Of a DNA stretch of 23,522 nt, positions 15,216 through 23,496 are shown one piece after another. The stretch is from a bacterium (lineage in GTDB: Bacteria > Bacillota_A > Clostridia > Lachnospirales > Lachnospiraceae). Every line of letters begins with the position of its first letter. Position 1 is the stretch's first letter. The notes beneath the pieces are model-generated. The model made no database searches. It saw nothing but the letters and a program-made list of their open reading frames with translations, and was not told where the DNA came from. The stretch lies in the NCBI GenBank assembly GCA_004562915.1, contig SFQZ01000047.1, positions 1 to 23,522 on the forward strand. Reading direction: 5' to 3'. The position numbers and the translations under genes were made by a program.

Positions 15216-16739
15216 TTAAGCTCCCGTCTTTGCATCCTCTTTTAAACTTCTTGACCGGATCACTTCCAGCACTGCAACCAGAATCACCAGACTGAGTACC
15301 AGTGTGATGAGCCAGTTTTTGCAGATACCTGCGACCACATAACCCACTGCAGATACAACTGCAACTACCATCGCATACTGCATCTGTGTCGATACATGAT
15401 TAATATGGTTACTCTGTGCACCTGCAGAAGACATGATGGTTGTATCCGAAATCGGAGATACATGGTCACCGCAAACTGCACCTGCAAGTACTGCAGAAAC
15501 AGAGATAATCATCATTTCCATACTCTGTCCGCCAAACAGAGCGATCACGATCGGGATCAGAATTGCAAATGTTCCCCAGGAAGTTCCTGTGGAGAATCCA
15601 AGGAACAGACCAACGGCAAACATAATAACCGGAATCAGAATACTTGCGGAAGCATTACCTCCTACAACTCCCTGTACAAAATCACCAAGGCAAAGAGAAT
15701 CGCCCACACCTTTCAGTGTCCATGCCAGGATCAGAACCATAACCGCCGGGATCATCAGCTTAAAGCCTTCTACAAGACTGTTCATAAATTCTTTAAAGCT
15801 GACTACTTTTCGCGGCAGATACAGGATCATCATGAAAATAATTGTAATAAATGTTGCGAAGATCAGACTGGTCTCAGCATCACAACCTGCAAATGCATCG
15901 ATCACATTGGTGGCTCCACCAAGAATACCGGTGTAGATCATGGCACCTACTGCAGTTACGATCAATACTGCAATCGGAAGAACCAGGTCAAATACACGTC
16001 CGTTTGTGGATATCTTATCTTCTGCCACATTGTCGAATTCTTCTGCTCCGCTGGTAAACAGATCTCCTTTTTCTGCATTCTGCTCGTGAATCTTCATCTG
16101 TCCAAAATCAAATCCCCGGCAGGTTATGTATATTACCATAAAAATAGTCAAAATCGCATACAGGTTATACGGTATCGTGCGAAGGAACAGCTGGAATCCG
16201 GTAATTCCCACATCTTCCGGCACATAAGAGTTAACCGCTGCTGCCCATGATGAAATCGGGGCAATGATACAGATCGGCGCTGCTGTCGCATCGATAATAT
16301 ATGCCAGCTTTGCACGGGATACTTTATAACGGTCAGTAACCGGACGCATAACGGAACCAACAGTCAGACAGTTAAAGTAATCATCTACAAAAATCAACAT
16401 TCCCAGTCCGCTGGTTGCCAGAAGAGCTGATTTTTTACTTTTGATTTTTTTCCCTGCCCAGTTTCCGTAAGCTGCAGAACCTCCGGACTTCTGCATCAGA
16501 ACGATAATCATACCAAGCAAAATGTCAAAAATCAAAATGTTCAGATTCATGTTTTCCTTCATGATATCGAACAGTGCGTTGAAGGCATCCCACGGAACAA
16601 ATCCTGTATAAAACAGAACGCCGACAATGATACCGATCAACAGTGAGCTGTACACTTCTTTTGTGATGAAGGCCAGCACGATTGCCAGAACAGGCGGAAC
16701 CAGAGCCCACCATGATCCGATAAAGATAGAACTATCCAT
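15216..16739 (-). CDS. nhaC: Na+/H+ antiporter, NhaC family
   Basis: 507 residues with about 11-12 membrane spans. The N-terminus SWWALVPPVLAIVLAFITKE is typical of the NhaC superfamily. Key segments include FVDDYFNCLTVGSVMRPVTD, IDATAAPICIIAPISSWAAA and the C-terminal GFSTGTSWGTFAILIPI and AVCGDHVSPISDTTIMSSAG, which carry the charged and serine-rich transport core. Family members exchange Na+ for H+, and some move malate/lactate or amino acids, so the substrate is not certain. TAGGAGGGAGAAGTGT precedes the ATG, with a strong promoter about 40 bp upstream. It is followed without a gap by the C39-like gene. Confidence 0.92.
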   Translation of the reverse strand: MDSSIFIGSWWALVPPVLAIVLAFITKEVYSSLLIGIIVGVLFYTGFVPWDAFNALFDIMKENMNLNILIFDILLGMIIVLMQKSGGSAAYGNWAGKKIKSKKSALLATSGLGMLIFVDDYFNCLTVGSVMRPVTDRYKVSRAKLAYIIDATAAPICIIAPISSWAAAVNSYVPEDVGITGFQLFLRTIPYNLYAILTIFMVIYITCRGFDFGQMKIHEQNAEKGDLFTSGAEEFDNVAEDKISTNGRVFDLVLPIAVLIVTAVGAMIYTGILGGATNVIDAFAGCDAETSLIFATFITIIFMMILYLPRKVVSFKEFMNSLVEGFKLMIPAVMVLILAWTLKGVGDSLCLGDFVQGVVGGNASASILIPVIMFAVGLFLGFSTGTSWGTFAILIPIVIALFGGQSMEMMIISVSAVLAGAVCGDHVSPISDTTIMSSAGAQSNHINHVSTQMQYAMVVAVVSAVGYVVAGICKNWLITLVLSLVILVAVLEVIRSRSLKEDAKTGA

Positions 16740-16780
16740 ACACTTCTCCCTCCTAAAGCGTCAAAGTAAAATTTTCGAGT

Positions 16781-16809
16781 ATTATAACATATTTTGTATA
16801 ATTACACAA
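16781..16809 (-). promoter_or_regulatory. Sigma-A promoter of nhaC
   Basis: On the minus strand TTGTGT (16804-16809), a 17-base spacer, then a perfect TATAAT (16781-16786), about 41 bp before the nhaC ATG. Confidence 0.8.
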
Positions 16810-17034
16810 CAAAACCTTTTCTATTTTGTCAAAAAATTCAGCAAAAAAACGGATTTTCTTTATTTTTCTTTTTCCTGTTACTTTTTTATTTCCCGGGCTA
16901 CTTCATCCGCCATCGCAGCCGCACCTTTTGAAACGCTTTGCTTTATTATAACCTATTTCCATATCATCTGCCAGCTTTTATGCATTTTTTAATAAATTCT
17001 TTAAGATTTCCTTAATTTTTCTCCGTTTTTATTC
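16787..17034. other. AT-rich divergent intergenic region
   Basis: Lies between nhaC and the + strand acyltransferase. Beyond the two promoters it holds only a T-rich stretch and, on the minus strand, another TATAAT (about 16945-16950) without a convincing -35. A 12-codon reading frame on the minus strand near 16890-16925 is too short to call. No structured RNA was recognised. Confidence 0.5.
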
Positions 17035-17063
17035 TTGTATTTCTGTCAGTAAATCAGTAGAAT
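17035..17063 (+). promoter_or_regulatory. Sigma-A promoter of the acyltransferase gene
   Basis: TTGTAT (17035-17040), a 17-base spacer, then TAGAAT (17058-17063), 46 bp before the ATG. Confidence 0.7.
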
Positions 17064-17109
17064 ATCTCTCAGATTTTAACTGAACATTTTATCATTTTGA
17101 GGTAATTCT

Positions 17110-18093
17110 ATGAAACAAACAACAACGCAAACGGACAGACAACGCGAATATCTTTTTGACAACTATAAAGTACTTTTAATCATCCTTGTGGTCATCGGAC
17201 ATTTTATTGAGCCCAATTATGAGCAAAATCCCTTCTTATATGAACTGAAATGGGGAATCGTGGCATTTCACATGCCGGCATTTATCTTTATCTCCGGATA
17301 TTTTTCGAAAAAAATACCTTCCATAAAAAAAATGATCAGCGGACTGATCATTCCTTATTTTGTCTATGAAATTTTATATTATCTGCTCTATACCTTTATC
17401 CTTGACAAGGAAACCGGTTTATATTTTACAAGACCAAAATTCTCCCTGTGGTATCTGATGGCACTGTTTGCCTGGAGAATTCTGGCCCCTTATGTCCAGA
17501 AAATACCGGGGAAATTTGCTTTGTCGATTGCAGCCGGACTGTTGATCGGGCTTACCAACCTGGATAACTTTCTCTCCATTCCGAGAATTGTATTTTTCTT
17601 CCCATTTTTCCTTGCCGGTCTTAACTTTGACAGTTCACGGCTTACTCGTTTTCGCAACAGAAAAGGATACATCGGAGCTCTGACAATTCTTGGTGCTCTG
17701 GCAGTATTTCTGTTTACGGACGAGTGTCACCATAGTCTTACCCCTCAGATTTTCTATGGACGCTATTCCTATCATGACTTGGAGCTTGGAAATCCGGAAG
17801 GAATCCTGATACGGATCCTTTGTTATGCCGTATCTTTCCTTTTGATCTATCTTTTTATGCTGGTCCTTCCCACCGAAAAGAAATCCTACTCCTATCTGGG
17901 AGAACGGACTATGGCAATTTATATTTTCCATGGATTTATCTACAGTTGCCTGAAGTATGGCTCTTCCGTGCTCTCTTCTGTCGAGAGCAATCTGGAGAGC
18001 ATCCTGCTGTTAGGCTTCTGTCTTTTTCTGGTATGGTTATTATCACGCAAACCTTTTGTTGCCGTAACCAATAAAATCGCACATCTATTTTGA
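17110..18093 (+). CDS. Membrane acyltransferase (acyltransferase 3 family)
   Basis: 327 residues with about ten hydrophobic spans. The N-terminus has FDNYKVLLIILVVIGHFIEP, with the family His in the first span (VVIGHF), and FHMPAFIFISGYFSKK in the second. This is the fucose-4-O-acetylase-like branch of acyltransferase 3. These enzymes move acetyl or other acyl groups across the membrane to cell-wall or surface sugars. GAGGTAATTCT precedes the ATG. It is a single-gene unit on the opposite strand to its neighbours. Its last nine bases overlap the end of the M20 gene tail-to-tail, with no clear terminator between. It is not related in detail to the frameshifted acyltransferase at 716-1757. The substrate is unknown. 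Confidence 0.87.
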   Translation: MKQTTTQTDRQREYLFDNYKVLLIILVVIGHFIEPNYEQNPFLYELKWGIVAFHMPAFIFISGYFSKKIPSIKKMISGLIIPYFVYEILYYLLYTFILDKETGLYFTRPKFSLWYLMALFAWRILAPYVQKIPGKFALSIAAGLLIGLTNLDNFLSIPRIVFFFPFFLAGLNFDSSRLTRFRNRKGYIGALTILGALAVFLFTDECHHSLTPQIFYGRYSYHDLELGNPEGILIRILCYAVSFLLIYLFMLVLPTEKKSYSYLGERTMAIYIFHGFIYSCLKYGSSVLSSVESNLESILLLGFCLFLVWLLSRKPFVAVTNKIAHLF

Positions 18094-19251
18094 TTGTATA
18101 AGAATCTGGTGCAAAGTTTCCACTGCGCGCCAGAGTACCGCTTCATGGAAATCAAACTTTCCGCTGTGCAGAGGATAGTTTTCCTCCCCTTTCTTTTCCG
18201 CCGTAAACACCAGGAACAGTCCTTTTGCATATCGGAAATAATAAGCGGCACTATCTCCTGACAGATAAAGCTGTGTCACAAGCCGACTGTCCTCTCCCCA
18301 GATTTCATCTCCGACTTTCAGACCCAGATCTACCATACTGTCATCATTGATAATCGGCGGTATGGGCTCTTCGTCAATCTCCACTTTAATTACTGTATTG
18401 GTCTCTGTTTCGATCTCACTGATTTTTTTCAGAAACAATTCTCTCAGATTTTGATAATCTTTCAGATCACAGCTTCTGAGTGTACCCTGCAAAACCGTAT
18501 CCTCGGCTACCACATTTTTTGCTTTTCCTCCCTGGATCATCCCGATTCCCACAATAAACGGCCACTTTGACTGATACGTCTGATTCAGCTCATGGGCGGC
18601 TTCTATGATCTTTGCTGCTGCATAGATGGAGTCAATCCCACGTTCACTGCTGCTCCAGTGGGCAGCTTTTCCCTTTATCTCAATCTGCACAGAACCAATG
18701 GCTGCAGTAGATGCTCCTCTGTGCAGCTCCATTCCCATGGGAGCATCATTGACATAATGAAACATTAAAAATTGATCCACATGAGGATTTTCCATGACAC
18801 CTGCATCCAGCATGATCTGTGTACCCTGTCCGTTTTCTTCTGCCGGCTGAAAGATAAACTTTACATTGACCGGAAGAAGATACTGATATCTGACACAAAT
18901 CTTTGCCAGCACCAAGGCAGTAGCCAGTATGGCATCATGACCACAGGCATGCATGATCCCCTCATACTGAGATTTCCATGGTACATCATTTTGCTCCTGA
19001 ACCGGAAGTGCGTCCATCTCTGCCCGCACTGCCATAGTTTTACAGTGATAACGTTTCTCCTCCGGAGCCCACACCATGGCGGTAACTCCATTTTCGCCCA
19101 CCTTTTCCGGTCTCAGACCCAGACCTTTTAGATACTGAAAAACATAATCGGCTGTCTCTTTCTCTTCCATACTCAGTTCCGGCCAGATATGAAAATATCT
19201 CCGAAGACTGACCAGTTCCTCCTGATAAGAGGAATACGGTATCTGGTTCAT
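18085..19251 (-). CDS. M20-family amidohydrolase (IAA-amino-acid hydrolase / aminoacylase type)
   Basis: 388 residues, a cytoplasmic metal-dependent hydrolase of N-acyl amino acids or related amides. Motifs: RRYFHIWPELSMEE (17-30), AVRAEMDALP (74-83, usually RADMDALP), HACGHD (101-106, metal ligands), FQPAEENGQG (catalytic Glu), and the dimerisation insert with IKGKAAHWSSSERGIDSIYA. A C-terminal HSGKFDFHE supplies the last His ligand. It starts by ATGA overlap with the end of the ABC-F gene, with GGGAGGAAAAACAGG inside that gene as its ribosome site. The real substrate cannot be fixed; N-acetyl-diaminopimelate, hippurate-like and aminoacylase activities all occur in this family. Confidence 0.9.
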   Translation of the reverse strand: MNQIPYSSYQEELVSLRRYFHIWPELSMEEKETADYVFQYLKGLGLRPEKVGENGVTAMVWAPEEKRYHCKTMAVRAEMDALPVQEQNDVPWKSQYEGIMHACGHDAILATALVLAKICVRYQYLLPVNVKFIFQPAEENGQGTQIMLDAGVMENPHVDQFLMFHYVNDAPMGMELHRGASTAAIGSVQIEIKGKAAHWSSSERGIDSIYAAAKIIEAAHELNQTYQSKWPFIVGIGMIQGGKAKNVVAEDTVLQGTLRSCDLKDYQNLRELFLKKISEIETETNTVIKVEIDEEPIPPIINDDSMVDLGLKVGDEIWGEDSRLVTQLYLSGDSAAYYFRYAKGLFLVFTAEKKGEENYPLHSGKFDFHEAVLWRAVETLHQILIQSK

Positions 19252-21071
19252 CCTGTTTTTCCTCCCTGTGCTTCTATTTTTTCTGCCAGATCATTCAGAT
19301 AAACCCATCGCTCCATTTTTTCATCCAGCTGTGCTTCCGCTGCTTCCTTTTCTTTTGTCAGCTCATTCAATTTACCTGAATTTGTTGCATTTTTCATGAT
19401 CTCTTCGTCCAGCTTTTCTATCTTCGCTTCCAGTGTGGCGATATCATCATCGATGGTCTCATATTCTCTCTGTTCTTTATAGGTAAACTTAAGTTTTGTC
19501 GGTCGATTCTGTTTCCAATCTTTTGCTGAACTTTTATTCTCCGCCGGACTCTTTTGGGACGCTGTACCATTTTTCGTCAATATGGTATCATGCAGATCCA
19601 TATCCGATATTCTCTCTTTCGCTTCCTTATAGTCTGTATAGCCGCCTTCATACTGCAGGATATGACCATTTCCGTCAAATTCCAGAATCCGATCCACCAC
19701 ATTGTCCAGGAAATAGCGGTCATGAGATACGGTGATCACAATACCGGAAAACATATTCAGATAATCCTCCAGTATGGTAAGCGTAGGTATATCCAGATTA
19801 TTTCCTGCTTCATCCAGGATCAGTACATTGCTGTTCTGACAGAGAACTCCCAGAAGATACAATCTTCGTTTCTCTCCGCCGGACAGTTTTCCGATGGGTG
19901 CATACTGCATATCCGGTGTAAATAAAAACCGTTCCAGCATCTGGGAGGCACTGATTCTTCCTTCTTTTGTGATGATATATTCTCCGATCTCTTTCACATA
20001 ATCAATCACTCGCTGGCTATCGTCCATATGCTGTTCTTCCTGAGCAAAGTATCCAATCCTGACTGTCTCTCCCGTCTCGATCACTCCGGAATCCGGCTCC
20101 ACCAGACCTGCCAGCATTTTCACAAAAGTAGATTTGCCGCAGCCGTTAGGACCTACAATACCTACTTTCTGATTTTTCAGGAAAATATAGCTGTAATCTT
20201 CAAGAATTTTCTTATCTCCATAGCTTTTACTCAAATGATACAGCTCTATCGTCTTTTTTCCCATCCTTGTCTCGATGGAATCCAGTTCCACTGTCTGATC
20301 CTGTACCGGAGCGGAACCATTTTTCAAAGCTTCCAGTCGTTCCAGTCTTGCTTTCTGCTTTGTGGTTCTTGCCCGACATCCTCTTTTTGCCCATTCCAGT
20401 TCCATACGCAGAATGCTCTGGCGCTTCCGTTCAGTGGCAAGCTCCATTTCTTCCCTCTCCGCTTTCAGTTCCAGAAAGCCGGAATAATTTGACTCATAGC
20501 TGTACATTTTTCCATGACTGATCTCCAGAATTTTGTTGGAAACCTTATCTAGGAAATATCGGTCATGGGTAACCATCAGAATAGTTCCCCGAAATTCTCT
20601 CAAATATCCTTCCAGCCACAGGATCATCTGTTCATCCAGGTGGTTGGTAGGCTCATCCAGCAAAAGTACATCAAAGTCAGATGCCAATACCTTTGCCAGC
20701 GCAACTTTTCTTCTCTGACCGCCGGACAGATGCTCGATCAACGTATCATACTCTGTAATGCCCAGCTGATTCAGATTACTCTGCACTTTCCACTCTGCCT
20801 CGCTGTCCTGTGAATAAGACAAAATAGTGGCATGAGGCGGAAAGACAGGATTCTGGGGAAGATATGCGATTTTCAGACTGTTTTGTCTGATGATCTGCCC
20901 CTCATCTGCCTCTTCCATCCCTGCCACCATTTTCAGCAAAGTAGTTTTTCCCGTACCATTGATTCCGATGATCCCGATCTTATCACCCTCATGGATTCCA
21001 AAAGACGCATCATCAAAAACCGTTTTTTCTCCATATATTTTACTGATGTGTTCTATATTAATTACATTCAT
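19248..21071 (-). CDS. ABC-F family ATPase (Uup-like)
   Basis: 607 residues, two ABC domains and no membrane spans; ABC-F proteins act on the ribosome. Domain 1: Walker A GINGTGKTT (36-44), signature LSGGQ (115-119), Walker B VLLLDEPTNHLD (about 135-146). A charged inter-domain linker covers about 190-265. Domain 2: GPNGCGKST (307-315), LSGGE (396-400), and Walker B VLILDEAGNNLD (416-427), which has AGN in place of the usual PTN. A Uup-type C-terminal coiled coil covers about 520-607. AAGGAGCG precedes the ATG, behind a promoter with an overlapping dyad. The M20 gene follows by ATGA overlap. It could be a housekeeping translation factor or give antibiotic protection; the linker alone does not decide. 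Confidence 0.92.
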   Translation of the reverse strand: MNVINIEHISKIYGEKTVFDDASFGIHEGDKIGIIGINGTGKTTLLKMVAGMEEADEGQIIRQNSLKIAYLPQNPVFPPHATILSYSQDSEAEWKVQSNLNQLGITEYDTLIEHLSGGQRRKVALAKVLASDFDVLLLDEPTNHLDEQMILWLEGYLREFRGTILMVTHDRYFLDKVSNKILEISHGKMYSYESNYSGFLELKAEREEMELATERKRQSILRMELEWAKRGCRARTTKQKARLERLEALKNGSAPVQDQTVELDSIETRMGKKTIELYHLSKSYGDKKILEDYSYIFLKNQKVGIVGPNGCGKSTFVKMLAGLVEPDSGVIETGETVRIGYFAQEEQHMDDSQRVIDYVKEIGEYIITKEGRISASQMLERFLFTPDMQYAPIGKLSGGEKRRLYLLGVLCQNSNVLILDEAGNNLDIPTLTILEDYLNMFSGIVITVSHDRYFLDNVVDRILEFDGNGHILQYEGGYTDYKEAKERISDMDLHDTILTKNGTASQKSPAENKSSAKDWKQNRPTKLKFTYKEQREYETIDDDIATLEAKIEKLDEEIMKNATNSGKLNELTKEKEAAEAQLDEKMERWVYLNDLAEKIEAQGGKTG

Positions 21072-21086
21072 CCGGAACGCTCCTTC

Positions 21087-21134
21087 AATCCTTTATGACA
21101 CAACTATCATAAAGGATTTTGAAAAAAACGTCAA
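21087..21134 (-). promoter_or_regulatory. Promoter with overlapping perfect 12-bp inverted repeat, upstream of ABC-F gene
   Basis: On the minus strand TTGACG (21129-21134), a 17-base spacer, then TATGAT (21106-21111). AATCCTTTATGA (21087-21098) and TCATAAAGGATT (21107-21118) are exact inverse complements around an 8-base loop and overlap the -10 box and the likely start. This is a typical repressor-site layout. It could also form a leader hairpin just before the AAGGAG site. Confidence 0.7.
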
Positions 21135-21162
21135 CGAAAAGGAGCAAAATACTCTTTTTATT

Positions 21163-21335
21163 CAAGACTCGCTCGCGAGTCTTGGCGCGGAATTCGGGTC
21201 TGCATAGCAGACATACTTCCATTCCGAATTCCTGCGCATCCCCGCGGAGCGTATATCAGATGGGGGATTGACACCCGCCACTGATACATAATTGCTGCTC
21301 AATGCCTACAGCGGGAGTCATCCCTCATCTGATAT
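21163..21335. repeat. Multi-hairpin element (MITE/REP-like) at the truncated kinase gene
   Basis: Three hairpins in series. A: CAAGACTCGC/GCGAGTCTTG (21163-21184, perfect 10 bp). B: GGAATTCGG/CCGAATTCC (21189-21197, 21224-21232) with an inner GTCTGC/GCAGAC stem and outer GCGC pairs. C: about 25-bp arms, 21253-21278 and 21311-21335, both starting from ATATCAGATG and reaching CCCGC. The outer edge of C coincides with the point where the cytidylate-kinase-like frame loses homology. No ORF is inside. It could be a non-autonomous mobile element or a structured RNA; copy number in the genome would tell. Confidence 0.65.
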
Positions 21336-21707
21336 AAAATGGATAAATACTTTCAGACAGTTATCATGATCTCTGAGAATATAATCTGCACAGCGTCCCA
21401 CGATCACACAGGATTTTTTTTCCGCCAGGTCAAGGATAATCTCTCTTTGTATTTTCCAGAGATAATCCTGTACGGAAGTACCATTATAAGAACTTCCGTA
21501 GGAAAATGCATTGGCCAGCCATCCTCCGTGAGAAGCATACTCGCCTTTTTCAGCAATAAACTCTTTTGCCAGTCCACTTTCCTGAGCAATTTTTTCAATC
21601 AGTTCGGAATCATAACAGTGAATTCCGAGTTTTGCCGCAACTTCTTTTCCGATGGTTCTTCCGCCGCTTCCAAACTCTCTGCTTATGGTAATAATTCTGT
21701 TACTCAT
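21318..21707 (-). pseudogene. Cytidylate-kinase-like protein, C-terminally truncated
   Basis: 129 residues, against roughly 200 for the family (AAA_26, cytidylate kinase-like). The N-terminal part is intact: ITISREFGSGGRTIGKEVAA with the P-loop-like GSGGRTIG, CYDSELIEKIAQESGL, and CVIVGRCADYILRDHDNCLK. After VFIH (about 21339) the frame runs straight into the hairpin element and ends FISDEG. The lid, C-terminal helices and part of the nucleotide site are missing, and no remnant lies on the far side of the element. The start overlaps the MATE stop as ATGA, so it belonged to that operon. Probably non-functional. Confidence 0.82.
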
Positions 21708-23119
21708 TTTGTCTTCTCCTTTACTTTATTATCGCTCAATGTTCTATATGTGTATATGATCACAATCACAGAAATAACAAATGTAAGTACATCCGAAACA
21801 GGCATGGAATATAATACTCCGTCCAACCCAAAGAAAATCGGGAGAATCAGGGCAAATCCAACTCCGAAGACAACCTCACGCACCATAGAAAGCATTGTGG
21901 ATACAAGTGCTTTTCCCAGAGACTGCAGATAAATAAAGGTTGCCTTATTGACTGTTGCCAGAATAACCATACAAAGATAAATGCGGAAACATCTCAATGC
22001 AAATTCCGTATAATATGCGCTTTCGTTTGCAGCACCGAACAGTTTGATCAACTGTCCCGGGAAGAATTCCACGATGATAAATGCTATAGCTCCTACTGCC
22101 GCCTCAGCGATCAGCAAACGGGTAAAGAGATGTCTTGCTCTGTCTTTTCTTCCCGCACCAATATTATATCCTACGATCGGGATACATCCGGCAGCCATAC
22201 CTACGGCGATGGAAATGACGATCTGGAATACTTTCATAACAATACCAACGACTGCCATGGGAATCTGTGCATACTCTTCCTGTCCGAAAATGGGATCCAG
22301 TGCACCGTATTTTCGGATCATACTGTTGATTGCTGCCATAGCAGCCACCAGAGAAATCTGTGACAGGAAACTGCAGATACCCAACGGCAGATATTTCTTC
22401 ATCAGTCTTGTGTGGAACCGGAAACTGCTCTTTTCAATCTTTACCGCTTTCATATGACAGAGATACCAGATTGCCAGAATCGCTGTCAACACCTGTCCTG
22501 CTACTGTCGCAACAGCTGCACCCATCATGCCCCATTTAAATCCGAAGATGAACACCGGATCCAGAATAATGTTAACGACTGCACCCGCCACTGTAGAAAT
22601 CATGGCAAATCTCGGGCTTCCGTCAGAACGAATGATCGGATTCAGAGCCTGACCGAACATATAAAATGGAATTCCCAATGTAATATAGAAGAAATATTCT
22701 TTGGAATGATGGAAGGTTTCTTCATTTACTCTTCCTCCAAACAGTGTCAGGATCTGATTGGAAAAAATCAGATAAATAGCTGTCAGGATCAAGCTGCAGA
22801 CAATACACAAAATCACTGCACTTCCGATACTTTTATGTGCATTTTCTTTTTCGTTGGCACCAAGGCTGATACTTACGAATGCACAGCAGCCGTCACCAAT
22901 CATCACGGCAATTGCCAGTGCCACTACGGTCAGCGGAAATACTACTGTATTCGCTGCATTGCCGTAGGATCCCAGATACGTAGCATTTGCGATAAAGATC
23001 TGGTCTACTATATTGTACAAAGCTGCAACTAACAGGGAAATAATACAGGGAACTGCGTATTTCTTCATCAGTTTCCCCAATGGTTCTGTTTCCAGAAAGG
23101 AATTTGATTTCTGATTCAT
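21704..23119 (-). CDS. MATE-family multidrug/metabolite efflux transporter
   Basis: 471 residues with 12 hydrophobic spans in two MatE halves. Typical segments are LGKLMKKYAVPCIISLLVAA LYNIVDQIFI near the N-terminus and IGDGCCAFVSISLGANEKEN. Members export cationic drugs or other small molecules against Na+ or H+. I choose the ATG at 23119 because GGAGGTAAATACA lies just before it; the ATG five codons upstream would place that ribosome site inside the gene. The truncated kinase gene follows by ATGA overlap, and the frameshifted small ORF precedes it by 15 bp. The exported compound is unknown. Confidence 0.93.
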   Translation of the reverse strand: MNQKSNSFLETEPLGKLMKKYAVPCIISLLVAALYNIVDQIFIANATYLGSYGNAANTVVFPLTVVALAIAVMIGDGCCAFVSISLGANEKENAHKSIGSAVILCIVCSLILTAIYLIFSNQILTLFGGRVNEETFHHSKEYFFYITLGIPFYMFGQALNPIIRSDGSPRFAMISTVAGAVVNIILDPVFIFGFKWGMMGAAVATVAGQVLTAILAIWYLCHMKAVKIEKSSFRFHTRLMKKYLPLGICSFLSQISLVAAMAAINSMIRKYGALDPIFGQEEYAQIPMAVVGIVMKVFQIVISIAVGMAAGCIPIVGYNIGAGRKDRARHLFTRLLIAEAAVGAIAFIIVEFFPGQLIKLFGAANESAYYTEFALRCFRIYLCMVILATVNKATFIYLQSLGKALVSTMLSMVREVVFGVGFALILPIFFGLDGVLYSMPVSDVLTFVISVIVIIYTYRTLSDNKVKEKTK

Positions 23120-23134
23120 TGTATTTACCTCCAT

Positions 23135-23331
23135 TTATTTACATATTTCTTTTTTGATTCTCTGCACAGCGGCATCCACCGCTGATACATCGCCCAGTAT
23201 TCCAAGGCAGGTCAGATGCTGCAGACAACTTCCCGGAATCTCAAACACTTCTACGTTCTTCCCAGAATAATTTCCTTGGTGCCTTCCGAAACGGTCTTCA
23301 TAACCCTAATCTTCATTTCATGCTCTGCCAT
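23135..23331 (-). pseudogene. Small unknown ORF with a one-base frameshift, upstream of MATE gene
   Basis: AAGGAAGGGAGAAT precedes an ATG at 23331 that reads MAEHEMKIRVMKTVSEGTKE then IILGRT and stops. Adding one A at GGGAAG (about 23259-23263) gives KNVEVFEIPGSCLQHLTCLG and a helical end AVDAAVQRIKKEICK, with TAA just before the MATE ribosome site. The full product would be about 65 residues. I do not recognise the family. The length deficit (197 bases, one short of a multiple of three) supports a single deletion or a read error. Confidence 0.55.
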
Positions 23332-23356
23332 ATTCTCCCTTCCTTTCTAACAAAAA

Positions 23357-23410
23357 AAGAACGAGCAGTATTCATCAACTGGACTTACGTGACAAACACT
23401 ACTCGTTCTT
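23357..23410 (-). terminator. Intrinsic terminator of the upstream minus-strand gene
   Basis: AAGAACGAGCAGT (23357-23369) pairs with ACTACTCGTTCTT (23398-23410) except for one position, with a 28-base loop. On the minus strand the stem is followed by a run of seven T. The loop also contains TTGTCA (23390-23395) and, 17 bases on, AATACT (23367-23372), a possible promoter for the MATE operon. Confidence 0.75.
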
Positions 23411-23496
23411 CTTTATATTATTTTACTAAGACTTCCCATACCTAAAAAGGGCTTTGCACCTTGAAAATTCAATACTTCAGCTAACAAAATAGCGAT

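Noticed and set aside
15396..16250. Long open frame (284 codons) on + strand, antisense to nhaC
   Set aside because: Cys/His/Arg/Lys-rich composition typical of a shadow frame of a membrane-protein gene; nhaC on the other strand has full family motifs.
16880..16930. Short minus-strand reading frame (MADEVAREIKK) upstream of nhaC
   Set aside because: Only about 12 codons with no clear ribosome site; cannot be separated from chance.
18361..18790. tRNA or other standard RNA genes in this or any other part of the window
   Set aside because: No tRNA cloverleaf, rRNA segment or known riboswitch core was recognised on either strand by eye; a tRNAscan and Rfam search would be needed to exclude them fully.
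22412..23032. 206-codon + strand frame antisense to the MATE gene
   Set aside because: Its composition is that of an antisense shadow; no ribosome site or family motif.
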